Shown piece after piece: positions 11,621-25,200 of a stretch of 64,000 nt of DNA (its first letter is position 1; each line of letters begins with the position of its first letter). The DNA is from Anadara kagoshimensis (taxonomy: Eukaryota; Mollusca; Bivalvia; Arcoida; Arcidae), in assembly GCA_021292105.1 (NCBI GenBank), contig CM037868.1, positions 29,240,403 to 29,304,402 on the forward strand, written 5' to 3'. Both the position numbers and the translations under genes were made by a program. The notes under the pieces are model-generated. The model made no database searches, had not been told where the DNA came from, and saw only the letters and a program-made list of their open reading frames with translations.

Positions 11621-12550
11621 TGTGGTTTTATTTTCGCTATTTTCACGGTCCAGTGTATTCCTGCAAACATAAAACAGCCACGAAAATACATGAGTATTAC
11701 CAGCCCATTTATCTTGCTAGAGTAGTTTTTCTTTAATCAGAATAAGACCGCGATCATATGACACTGTGAATACACTAATGTCCTCAAACCGAGAAAATTG
11801 GACACCGTAAAAAAAAGCAATATACATAATACAGTATATCAAAATGATTGTTGTATCAATAGCAACAATGTTTCAATTTACATGCATATATAGAAAGTTT
11901 ACAGATTTCCAGTAAAACAGAACAACCCTGAATATATCCTGTTATACCGTGGCTGGGTCTCTTCATGTTTCATATGAAGGAAAACCCAGGTCATGTTAGA
12001 ATAACATTTCTCAAATTCAAACCAAATCCACATCACACTTTTCATTCACAAAATTTAAAATGTTGTACTACACAGCTTACATACAACCTAATTGGCTAAA
12101 ATTACATATACTAGCCAATGATTGATACACCTTTTCATGGTGAAGAACAATGCATGGAATGTTCACTACTGTAAACCATCTAAATAAATATCAACATAAA
12201 ACAAGGAGGAATGGGCCTGAACTGCTCACCTGGTTAATAACGGCTGGTTTGCCATTCCAAAAGTGGGATGTCCATATAGGTAAACTATTACAATATAATC
12301 AGATGTCCGTTTTATCAAAATTAAAATACTTTCCAAGTTTTCTCTACAATAAAAATTCATACTGAATAATCTGTTTAAAAAAAACAATAAAAATATTTTA
12401 ACAAATAAAACAAATCAGAAATATGTAATGGGTATTAAATTTTTTGCAGTCTTTTCTATATCATTAGGTACATAGAGGTGATCCTTTATATACAGTCCAT
12501 CTGTCTATAAAGTCTTTTGCTCAGTATCCTAGGTTTTTCTTTTTTACAAA
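11621..12550. other. no gene seen
   Basis: AT-rich; short open frames such as one at 12150-12365 have no recognisable motif or flanking splice signals. It lies downstream of the minus-strand gene. Confidence 0.4.
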
Positions 12551-12559
12551 TATTATACT

Positions 12560-12800
12560 CAAGTTCAAAATTCCTGGATCCGAGGTCCAGGACTTATTGA
12601 TTTTACATTGGGATCTTTGATATTTTAACTGTTTTTAAAAGTGGACCAGTCAATTTTTTTAACAGGATAATAATACTTTTTTATATATGCATTGCACATG
12701 GATCTTTCAATGATGGTATTGGACCATGGTGTTCGTGGGAACTGCCAAAAGTAAAGGCAAAAGGTCATGGACCTTCCATCACAACATAGTATTTTGAACC
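12560..12800. repeat. dispersed ~240-bp repeat, copy 1
   Basis: Shares with 13985-14240 the blocks 'gtccaggacttattgatttt', 'gcacatggatctttcaatg', 'aaaggcaaaaggtc' and 'ttttgaacccctg', with many substitutions between. Both copies start near a 'gaggtcc' and end at 'gaacccctg'. Probably a MITE. Confidence 0.75.
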
Positions 12801-12914
12801 CCTGTATACAATGTAATGTGTTACACAAGCAAATGTTTTCAAAAATTAACACCAGAGATGCTAAAATTGAAAAATATATAAAAAATAAATATATATCCTG
12901 TAACAGCATTGTGG

Positions 12915-12920
12915 TTTATT
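12915..12920 (-). terminator. candidate poly(A) signal of the USP-like gene
   Basis: On the minus strand this reads AATAAA, 54 bases past the stop of the last exon. It is the first consensus signal downstream. Confidence 0.5.
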
Positions 12921-12973
12921 AGTTTAGTCATACAACCCTTTGTTTTTTGGTTGCTCTAGCCTCTGTGTGAATT

Positions 12974-13224
12974 TTAATAAAAAACACAGTGGATAAATAT
13001 GTGTGTGTTTCCAATGGTGGTTTCCCCAGCCCCAACAGAGTTCTGAGGCACATCTCCAGCGCTGAAAGAGTTGGCCATTTCTCCAGCAATTTCCAATGTA
13101 TCCATGGCTAAACTTGAATCTGTGTTAGAGTTTTGGTTAAGCTTGATGTCTGTCAAACAATCATATTTCTTCCATTCTCCATCACTTACTGCATGGCTTG
13201 TAAAATGACCCCTATTACCAATTT
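12974..13224 (-). CDS. USP-like gene, last exon (His box)
   Basis: Begins after acceptor GGGAAG and reads EIGNRGHFTSHAVSDGEW, then KKYDCLTDIKL, then a Ser/Asn/Gly-rich tail to a stop at 12974. GHFTSHAV fits the catalytic-His block of USPs and GEWKKYD the block after it. A second acceptor (TTTACAG, exon start 13256) would add YNRYFYTVWE and needs a phase-2 donor upstream; I prefer 13224 because it joins in phase with the exon at 13712. Confidence 0.6.
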
Positions 13225-16200
13225 CTTCCCAAACAGTATAAAAATACCGGTTGTAACTGTAAATAAAATGAAATAAAGGCCCATAACTCATCTATTGTGT
13301 AAATTCCACCACAGTTTTATAAAGTCATAAAAACCTCCTAGTTAACTTACATTTAGACAAATAGTTATAGATTTATGTACCTTCTAGTTAACTTACATTT
13401 AGACAAATAGTTATAGATTTATGTACCTCCTAGGTAACTTACATTTAGACATATAGTTATAGATTTATGTACCTCCTAGTTAACTTACATTTAGACAAAT
13501 AGTTATAGATTTATGTACCTCCTAGTTAACTTACATTTAGACAAATAGTTATAGATTTATGTACCTCCTAGGTAACTTACATTTAGACAAATAGTTATAG
13601 ATTTATGTACCTCCTAGTTAACTTACATTTAGACATATAGTTTAGATAGATTTATGTACCTCCTAGTTAACTTACATTTAGACATATAGTTATAGATTTA
13701 TGTATATGAACCAGTCCATGACAATAGTGCCTTTATGTCATAAAAAACAGATTTTATTGTATTACTGATGTTCATTTTCTTCAGATTTAGAAACTGTAAA
13801 TAGTATATAAATATTGCTAGAAAACTTCACTAGGAATACAATGCAATACAATTACCACCAAAAACAAATCTTATAAACTTCAATTTTTTCTACTATGATA
13901 TAAATGCTATGAAGGCCTTTTGTCATAACCAGTATTACCTTACCAAAGAAACCAGTATCACCCTACCTGTATTTGTCCAGTTTTCAGGGTTCATTCAAAT
14001 TCCCTGGGTCCGAGGTCCGGGACCTATTGATTTTACCTTTGGACCATTGATATTTAAATTGTAAAAGTCTGATGGACCTGCCATTTTTACCAGAATAATT
14101 ATACTTTTTCAATATAATTACATAATTGCACATGGATCTTTCAATGTTGATATTGGACTTTCAAAACTTTATGTGGGACCTGCCAAAAATAAAGGCAAAA
14201 GGTCCTGGACCTTCCATTACAAAACATAATTTTGAACCCCTGAGTGTTATACCAGTATTTGTCTCGTTTTGTACCTGTATTTGTCCCATTTTGTACCTGT
14301 ATTTGTCCAGTTTTGTACCTGTATTATACCAGTATTTGTCCAGTTTTGTACCTGTATTATACCAGTATTTGTCCAGTTTTGTACCTGTATTATACCAGTA
14401 TTTGTCCAGTTTTGTACCTGTTTTATACCTGTATTTGTCCAGTTTTGTACCTGTATTATACCAGTATTTGTCCAGTTTTGCACCTGTATTTGTCCAGTAT
14501 TATACCTGTATTTGTCCAGTATTGTACCTGTATTTGTCCAGTTTTGCACCTGTATTTGTCCAGTATTATACCTGTATTTGTCCAGTATTATACCTGTATT
14601 TGTCCAGTATTGCACCAGTATTTGTCCCGATTTGTACCTGTATTTGTACCAGTATTTGTCCAGTTTTGTACCTGTATATGTCCAGTTTTGTACCTGTATT
14701 ATACCAGTATTTGTCCAGTTTTGCACCTGTATTTGTCCAGTATTATACCTGTATTTGTCCAGTATTATACCTGTATTTGTCCAGTATTGTACCAGTATTT
14801 GTCCAGTTTTGCACCTGTATTTGTACCAGTATTTGTCCAGTTTCGCACCTGTATTTGTACCAGTATTTGTCCAGTTTTGTACCTGTATTTGTCCCGTTTT
14901 GTACCTGTATTTGTACCAGTATTTGTCCAGTTTTGTACCTGTATATGTCCAGTTTTGTACCTGTATTATACCAGTATTTGTCCAGTTTTGCACCTGTATT
15001 TGTCCAGTATTATACCTGTATTTGTCCAGTATTATACCTGTATTTGTCCAGTATTGTACCAGTATTTGTCCAGTTTTGCACCTGTATTTGTACCAGTATT
15101 TGTCCAGTTTTGCACCTGTATTTGTACCAGTATTTGTCCAGTTTTGTACCTGTATTTGTCCAGTTTTGCACCTGTATTTGTACCAGTATTTGTCCAGTTT
15201 TGCACCTGTATTTGTACCAGTATTTGTCCAGTTTTGCACCTGTATTTGTCCAGTATTATACCAGTATTTGTCCAGTTTTGTACCTGTATATGTCCAGTAT
15301 TATACCTGTATTTGTCCAGTTTTATACCTGTATTCCTCCAGTATTATACCTGTATATGTCCAGTTTTATACAAGTATTTGTCCCGTTTTGTACCTGTATT
15401 CGTCCAGTATTATAGTTGTATTTGTACCTGTATTTGTCCAGTTTTGTACCTGTATTATACCAGTATTTGTCCAGTTTTCCACCTGTATTTGTCCAGTATT
15501 ATACCTGTATTTGTCCAGTATTGTATCTGTATATGTCCAGTTTTATACCAGTATTTGTCCCGTTTTGTACCTGTATTCATCCAGTATTATACTTGTATTT
15601 GTACCTGTATTTGTCCAGTTTTGTACCTGTATTATACCAGTATTTGTCCAGTTTTGCACCTGTATTTAACCTGTATTTGTCCAGTATTGTACCTGTATAT
15701 GTCCAGTTTTATACCAGTATTTGTCCCGTTTTGTACCTGTATTCGTCCAGTATTATACTTGTATTTGTCCTGTTTTCTACCTGTATTTGTCCAGTTTTGT
15801 ACCTGTATTATACCAGTATTTGTCCAGTTTTATACTGTATTTGTCCAGTATTGTACCTGTATGATACCAGTATTTGTCCCGTTTTGTACCTGTATGATAC
15901 CAGTATTTGTCCAGTTTTGTACCTGTATTTGTCCAATTTTGTAACTGTATTTGTCCAGTTTTATACCTGTATTTGTCCAGTATTGTACCTGTATGATACC
16001 AGTATTTGTCCAGTTTTGTACCTGTATTTGTCCAGTTTTGTAACTGTATTCATCCAGTATTATACTTGTATTTATCCAGTTTTATACCTGTATTTGTCCA
16101 GTTTTGTACTGTATTTGTCCAGTATTATACCTGTATTTGTCCAGTTTTGTACCCAGGGATTTATCAGGGTCCTTTGGGAAAAGGCCCTAAACTAAAAATT

Positions 16201-19200
16201 GGGAAAAACTATCAATTTTTTGCTCATTTTGGGAAAACATCAACATCATTTTGATGCCATTTAGTAATGAATAATCTTTTTCTGACGCCAAGTGTTTATC
16301 AGACGCCAAGTGTTTATCAGTGTTTAAAAATTTAATTTGATATTCAAGTTTCTCATCATCGCATCTTGCCGGTTTACTTTAATCTCAATATCAGAATTTG
16401 GTTTACTCACGGTCTCTGAATACTTTGATGTAGAAGCGGTATTTTCATCTTGCGTTGCAGATGTTGTATTAAAATAATTTAGAATCTTTTTACTTGATTT
16501 TGCATCCTCCATCTTGAGGTGCTTTGTGTAATACTTGCTATTATGTGACATTATGGAGTTATTGAATCATGATCTCTTAATTGTATTTTCTAATTGGGAA
16601 TTTTCTCAGCCCATTTTGGGAAAAAATCAATGGTTTTCCACTGGGAATGGGGCCGAATTTCGGCCCTAAATAGGCCCTTGATAAATCCCTGGTACCTGTA
16701 TTTGTCCAGTTTTGTACCTGTATTCATCCAGTATTATACTTGTATTTATCCAGTTTTGTACTGTATTTGTCCAGTATTATACCTGTATTTTACATGTATT
16801 TGTCCAGTTTTGTACCTGTATTTGGCCAGTTTTGTACCTGTATTCGTCCAGTATACTTGTATTTGTCTAGTTTTGTTTGTACCTGTATTGTAGTTTTATA
16901 CCTGTATTTGTCCAGTTGTATAACTGTTGGTAAATGTTCTGGCTGAGTAATCAATCCATGTAGATATAGCTGCTTCAGTGGTAATGGTATTATTTCAGGA
17001 ATGTTGATAAATTCTCTGACAACCCCTTCATCCGAAGATCCAGTAACCCTATAAATTATACATGTACAAATAATTCAGGACTAGAAAAAATCAGTTAATT
17101 ACAAATATGGAACTACATTAGATTCTCCACTGAACCAATAAAACTTGCCATTGAACCAGTAAAATTTTTCCAATAAACCAGTCAAGATTTCATTGAACCA
17201 GTAAAATTTCCAATAGATCATTAATATGTTTCAATGAACTAGTAAAATGTCCAATGAATCAGTAAATACTTTCCAATAAACCAGTGAAGATTTCCATTGA
17301 ACCAATAAAATTTTTACAATGAACCAGTAAAATTCTCCATTGAACCAGTAAAATTTTTGAGCCAGTAAAAATTTGAAAATGAACCAGTAAAATTTTTCAA
17401 TGAACAAGTAAAATTTTAAATTGAACCAGTAAAATTTTCAAATTGACCCAGTAAAATTTTCCATTGAACCAGTAAAATTTTCAAAATGAACCAGTAAAAT
17501 TTTCAAAATGAACCAGTAAAATTTTTCAATGAACCAGTAAAATTCTACAATGAACTAGTAAAATTCCACAATGAACCAGTAAATTTTTCCATTGGACCAG
17601 TCAAATTATTCTAGTGTTCGTTTGCATCTGAGAACTTGACCTTTGAACCTATGACCTTTATTCATATATCAAATTTATTGTTGTGCAAATGCCTACAATA
17701 TTCTAATATACATGCCTATACAAAAAGTTTATAGTTTTGGAGATAATTAACCATTTCAGTATTCATTCCCATCTATGACCTTGACCTTTGTACCTATGAC
17801 TTTCATTCATATATCAAATGAGCATTAGGCCAATACCTACAATATTCTAATACACATGCCTATACAAAAAGTAAATAGTTTTTGAGATAAATAACCATTT
17901 CAGTATGGTTCCCATCTATAACCTTGACCATTGAATCATGACCTTTATTTATATATTAAAATGCCCATTGTGCCATTACCTACAATATTCTAATATACAT
18001 GCCTATACAAAAAGTTAATAGTTTTGCAGATAATTAACTATTTTGGTATATTTGTGCATTTGTGACCTTGACCTTTGAACCCATGACCTTGATCTATGTA
18101 TCAAAATGATCGTCGTGTCAATACCTACAATTAACTTTAAATCCCATGCCATAAACACCTTAAATGTTTAAAAAAAGCATTTTTATCAAAGGTCACAAAC
18201 TGGGACATAACCTTGACCTTTGACATCTATTGGAAGAAAATAGCAAGACAAGAAAACTCCATACAATTATCTTCAGTTGTTATTGAGTTATAACAATAAA
18301 TTTCTCACACCTGTGACATGGAAACCCCGCGTTTTTACCCATGTGGGATTTCTTTGTCTCACCCTAGGGTTTAGACAGGCTACACACCGAATTTCATGCG
18401 TAGTTATACCTACTCTGGATTTATCGTTGAAAGGACTTAATAAGCTGAGAAAAGTTCCAACCAACAATTTCCCAATGTCACAATCACTTACACAGGCTTA
18501 ATTGATGATGTCACAATCATTTTACGTGAGAACGTCAACAAAAATTGATTGCGTCATTTTCAGCAGGGAAAAGGATGATGACATGAAAACTTAACATTTT
18601 ATGTAATTTTATGTTTATTAATCATGTTTTATGTTGCAAATGTGTGAGAAAAAGAATCCTACACCAGTAACAGGGTAAGACAGAAATATCTTAAACTCGG
18701 ATGAATATTTTCAATGTCCAGAACTCGCTAAAGCTCGTTCTGGACAAGAAAATATTCATCCTCGTTTGAGATATCTCCGTCTTACCCTGTTACCGGTGTA
18801 AGATTCTATTAGTCTCATTTTAAAAATTACATAATTTTATGCAAAAAATGTGTAACCTATTTTTCACCCAATTTTCATGTAAAAACACAATGTTAATGTT
18901 CCCATGTATCCTGAATCCAAATATCTAATTGAAATTTGCCTGCACCTTTTGCTTTCAGAGAAGAAGATTTTTTTTGTCTTTTGGCTTTTTTAGTAACGGC
19001 GACCACCTTGTTGGGCGTGGCCAAACCCGAACACAATTTTGAAAGCCTGTTACCTAGGCATGATATTCCTCAAGTTTCATCAAATTTGGCTCAGTAGTTT
19101 CAGAGAAGTTTTTTGAAAAATTGTTAATGGATGACATGACGAGGGACGCCAAGTGATGGCAATAGCTCACCTGGACCTAGGTGAGCTAAAAATCATAATT

Positions 19201-22200
19201 TATTTATAACATGCATAACAGATTTACAAATTTGTATTACACATGGTTTGTGGTATATGGTGTTGTTTATTCACAGATTATATGTCACCATCTCACAAAC
19301 AACAGGACCTTTGATTGGCATCTCTGTAGATCCAAATGTTGTCAGTTAACTTATTAAATGTACATGTAGATGGTTTTCTCTGTGTAAACAGTTTCTCCAC
19401 CATCCCAGAACTGACTGCTTTGACTGGAAGAAGTGGAGATGGGTAGGTAAAACACCATTACTCCACTTCACTCAACCACCCAAAACAACTATAATAAATG
19501 AATTTTATACAAAGTTAGAGGTTCTTTAAGCCTAGTCATTGTGACCAGTGTGAATTTGGGGTGATTACAAATAGGGATGGGTATTATCAAAATTTTTGTA
19601 TCACGATATATTATGATACGCAGATGCTGTATCGCGATACGTATCATAATATATTATTTTAAAACTGAGGAAGGTAAAGAGCCTTTTACAATGTTGAATT
19701 CGTCACTGTCGGCCATGTTGTTAATAACACGTTGTTATGGAACAAGTTTTGTTTCGGTTGTTTCGTATCTGGTTGATAGCTTTACCTATAGTATGACGTA
19801 ATATTTATATAAATTCCAGTCAGTTGAGTTATAAACAAATTGGACGGCTCTACGGCAGTTTGTGCGTTCATTTAAGCTATAAAAAGATAGGTTACTTGAC
19901 TTTTCAAAAATACCGGTATTACCGGATCGGATTTGTCATATGGCGATACGTATGTATTATGAGACTGTATTGTGATATACCGGTATACCGATAAAACCGC
20001 ACACCACTAATTACAAACATTGTCAAACTGCTTAACAAATCATCTGTTTACTGATTTTAAATTGTGGGGAACACTTTCATATCTGATTAAAACTCGAACT
20101 TAAGATCTCCACTTCATATCCGATTCAACCCACACTTATGGACCCCCACTTTCATATATCTAGTTTTCCATAAATTTGAATATATTAGTAGCCAAATTTA
20201 CAAAATTTGTGAAATATAGTTCCTTTTTAAAGTATTTTTCCACAACGTTGCTAAATAGGTTTTACTTTTTAAAGATTCTCAGAAATTATGTAGCCAATGG
20301 CGATTTTGGCTATCAGGAATGGAACATAGATATCTGATTTAAACGAAGACTTATGGACCCCCACTTTCTTTTTATATCTGAATTTAAACCCGACTTATGG
20401 ACCCCCACTTTCATATCTGATTTAAACCCAGACTTATGGACCCCCACTTTCATATCCATTAAATCCCAGACTTATGGACCCCCACTTTCATATCTGATTT
20501 AAACCCAGACTATGGACCCCCCTTTCATATCCCATTAAATCCCAGACTATGGACCCCCACTTTCATATCTGATTTAAACACCACTTATGGACCCCCACTT
20601 TCATATCCATTAATCCGCCTTATGGACTACACTTTCCTGTCTAATTAAACCCCAGACTTATGGACCGTATGGTTTATCATACTGAACTTACCCTTCTGTT
20701 TTACAGACTGTACACCGGGTTCTACCTCTGATCCAATTATTCCAGCATTCCAGTAAAACATTTGTCTGCTCCTCCCTACATAATTAATAGTGAAATAAAC
20801 ATGTTTAACCAAGGCTGATAATAATTCATGTATAAACAAATATTGTTGGATATCTGCTCACATATACAGCTCAAACATAAAGGCTCACCTGTGAATCTAG
20901 CCTTAGACACCTGGCTAATCAAAGAAGAGTTATAAGTGTAATTGATAGTTTCACCCGGGCTATAATGTGTCTAGGCGGATATAATTTCATAGCAAAATCT
21001 ATCCAGCAGAATAAATATCATGGCTTATTCTGTAAAATATTAATCATGATAATGTAAAATATTATCCATGGAACAATTTCACAAAAAAATATTATCCTAG
21101 GAAAATATTTCATGGTGGATAAAATACATCGTTACATAAGTGATGCCATGTGCTGCCTACAAAGGAAGTTTTAAATCATGCCCTGTGGAGACCAAGCAAT
21201 CACAGTTGGGAGTCCTGGCTCACTCAAACTTCACAAAAAATTATAAAATAATAAGTTTTAGACTATAGAGTTTAGAGAAACTAAATATTATCTCAGATTT
21301 CATCTGTATTATGTGTTTTAGAAAATTTAAGTTTTAGATTTTTTTAAATCAACATGATCAAAGGGTCATAACTCAAAAAGAAAAAAAGAAAAAAAAAAGA
21401 AACAAAACTTAGCAAACCAACTTGGGTTAATAATAGGTGCATCACCCAACAAAGTTTAGTTTTGCACCAAGTTTCCTGAAATAGTGCTTCATAGTTTTGG
21501 GGCAAAACTCGGAACAAAAAGTGTTTGGAAATTTAACACAAAAGTGCATAACCCATTTTAAGAGCAAATTTCATGTAATGGATCAGAAGGATTATAATCA
21601 TACTGATAACAGACCCGTCAGGTGGCTCCAGAACAATACTGTCCTCTATACAGAAACATCTACTGGGTACTTTTGACATCAGGGTCTCTTTTAAAGGCTT
21701 TATAACCCTATCTTCTTCCTTTCCATACAGATCATAAACATGTCTGTTTACAGGCAGTTTGAGGACTTCAAACACCCATTTCTTTAATCCCTCTTGGACT
21801 CTGCCATCCTTGTAATCCAATAAAATCCTACTCAAAACCTAAAAATAAAAGTAAAAAATCCAACATTAGATATGACTTACAACAATAGCTGTGTTTCAGG
21901 TTGTAAGTGCCTTTTACGGTACTTGGCACTGGACTGAGTGTGAATAAGACCTGGTACTACAGACCAAGATAAAATTCAACTCGCCACTGACCTGTATCAA
22001 CTCTGCTTTAACTGAGGTCTAGTCCAACTAAAATTAAGTTGACCTTGCTTAATTCAATCAGAAAGAGAAGCGTCCTTATATGCTAACTACATACAGTCAA
22101 ACCTGTGTTAAAGGCCACCTCTATATAAGGGCCACCTGCTTTTAAAGGCCAGTAAAATTTTATCCCAGTTGCTCTTTATTCATGTTTTTTTAACCTGTAT

Positions 22201-25200
22201 ATAAGGCCACATGTCTATAAAGGCCACTTTTATTGGTTCCCCTAAGTGGCCTTTATAGACAGGTTTGACTATATATTTCTAGAGGTATCAATCCTGCCAC
22301 TTATTTGAATTTCTGTTGTTTAAATTCAGCCTGAGTTTGGACGTCTTTTGCGTCAGTCTACCTGTACAGGTAATTCATGTTATAAATGTCAATAGGAAGG
22401 TGTTTTAAATGTAAACCTGTTTCAAATGTTAACCTGCAGAAATGATGTAAGAAAAAGTCTATTTACAATTACAGTAAAACCTCGATTCATCGCCACCATT
22501 TGTTCAGTCAAATTTTGGCGTTATAAAGAGGTTTGGCGATAAATCGGGGGAGGCGGATAAAGAAAACAAAAACAAAATGGATTTTGGGACTTCAAAATAG
22601 AGTGGCGATAAGGGAGGTGGCAAAGTTATCGAGGGGCATTATAACGAGGTTTTACTGTATATGTTCCAAGTTGTTTAAGATGGACAAAGACAAACTTGAA
22701 AAAATTTTAAATGTTGTTGTATACATGTACAGAGAGAGAAGGAAGATGTTCCCATATCAGCTGAAATTACAATCAGAATTTCAGGAAATCTTAAAGGAGA
22801 TTGGTGTTGTAACTAACAAAGAAAAAAACTTTGTTAGTAAATGATGTCAAAATTAATGTTCATATCTCCATCATACTCTCAAAAAAGTGAAGCAGTGGGG
22901 TACTACTATATTGGTGCAAAAGGACTAAGGGTTTTTAAAAAGATGATTTGGAAATAATATACTGCTGCAAATAGGTTGTGGCACAAAAGGATTTCACCCA
23001 TCAGAAAACACTTTCATTTATGGCTTGCTTTGTGAAAAAGTACATTTATAAAGAGTATTTTATTTCATTAAATATTTGTATAAATACAAAAGGTGTTATT
23101 TGTTCACTTCAGACACTTCCTATTACCATCCTAGTAAACATTAATAGAGAAAATTTTTATCATGAGACCATGCCAAAAAATATTGTGATTCATCTTAACC
23201 ATCAGTCTGTAAAATTTAGTATTAAGAAGAAAATTCAATTCAATTTCAAATCATTTTCAACCTGTCCAAATTTTACAGTAAAGTCCTGCATGGCAAGTTT
23301 GGTCATTTTTTTGTGTCGTGTTATAAAATTTTATAACCTAAACAGTCTTTTTTGGACCACATTTGTTAACCATGCCAGTATTCATTGTTTTGACAAATTT
23401 CACCACCAGGACTGTGATATTAGGACCCTGGTTGATTTTTATTTGCTATATTAAATTGGAATTTGCCAGAACAGCTTGTTAGGCATACAGTCTAGTTAGA
23501 ATCTGTAAATACTTAAATTAATCTACCACATCCCTCCTCAAGGCTATCTGCTGTCTTTTGAAACATAAATTACAGATTGCACCTAGAACTGATTTTCAAA
23601 ATAACAAAACCAAACCAATAGTTTGGCTGTGTATACCCTTTGATTTCGTGTTGTGATTAGTTTGGCTGTGTATACCCTTTGATTTTGTGTTGTGATTAGT
23701 TTGGCTGTGTATACCCTTTGATTTCGTGTTGTGATTAGTTTGGCTGTGTATACCCTTTGATTTTGTGTCGTGATTAGTTTGGCTGTGTATACCCTTTGAT
23801 TTTGTGTTGTGATTAGTTTGGCTGTGTATACCCTTTGATTTTGTGTTGTGATTAGTTTGGCTGTGTATACCCTTTGATTTTGTGTTGTGATTAGTTTGGC
23901 TGTGTATACCCTTTGATTTTGTGTTGTGATTAGTTTGGCTGTGTATACCCTTTGATTTTGTGTTGTGATTAGTTTGGCTGTGTATACCCTTTGATTTTGT
24001 GTCGTGATTAGTTTGGCTGTGTATACCCTTTGATTTTGTGTTGTGATTAGTTTGGCTGTGTATACCCTTTGATTTCGTGTTGTGATTAGTTTGGCTGTGT
24101 ATACCCTTTGATTTTGTGTTGTGATTAGTTTGGCTGTGTATACCCTTTGATTTTGTGTTGTGATTAGTTTGGCTGTGTATACCCTTTGATTTTGTGTTGT
24201 GATTAGTTTGGCTGTGTATACCCTTTGATTTTGTGTCGTGATTAGATTGGCTGTGTATACCCTTTGATTTTGTGTTGTGATTAGTTTGGCTGTGTATACC
24301 CTTTGATTTTGTGTTGTGATTAGTTTGGCTGTGTATACCCTTTGATTTTGTGTCGTGATTAGTTTGGCTGTGTATACCCTTTGATTTTGTGTCGTGATTA
24401 GATTGGCTGTGTATACCCTTTGATTTCGTGTCGTGATTAGTTTGGCTGTGTATACCCTTTGATTTTGTGTCGTGATTAGTTTGGCTGTGTATACCCTTTG
24501 ATTTTGTGTTGGGATTAGTTTGGCTGTGTATACCCTTTGATTTTGTGTTGTGATTAGTTTGGCTGTGTATACCCTTTGATTTTGTGTTGTGATTAGTTTG
24601 GCTGTGTATACCCTTTGATTTCGTGTCGTGATTAGTTTGGCTGTGTATACCCTTTGATTTTGTGTTGTGATTAGTTTGGCTGTGTATACCCTTTGATTTC
24701 GTGTTGTGATTAGTTTGGCTGTGTATACCCTTTGATTTTGTGTTGTGATTAGTTTGGCTGTGTATACCCTTTGATTTTGTGTTGTGATTAGTTTGGCTGT
24801 GTATACCCTTTGATTTTGTGTTGTGATTAGTTTGGCTGTGTATACCCTTTGATTTTGTGTTGTGATTAGTTTGGCTGTGTATACCCTTTGATTTCGTGTT
24901 GTGATTAGTTTGGCTGTGTATACCCTTTGATTTCGTGTTGTGATTAGTTTGGCTGTGTATACCCTTTGATTTCGTGTTGTGATTAGTTTGGCTGTGTATA
25001 CCCTTTGATTTTGTGTTGTGATTAGTTTGGCTGTGTATACCCTTTGATTTTGTGTTGTGATTAGTTTGGCTGTGTATACCCTTTGATTTTGTGTTGTGAT
25101 TAGTTTGGCTGTGTATACCCTTTGATTTTGTGTTGTGATTAGTTTGGCTGTGTATACCCTTTGATTTCGTGTTGTGATTAGTTTGGCTGTGTATACCCTT

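Noticed and set aside
14126-16254. Long open frames (up to 566 codons) in all forward frames and one of 330 codons on the reverse strand
   Set aside because: They are readings of the 22-bp minisatellite, which lacks stop codons in most phases. Peptides are pure repeats (FVPVFVQ, CTCICPV, LYLYLSS). Only the exon-proximal unit is argued to be coding.
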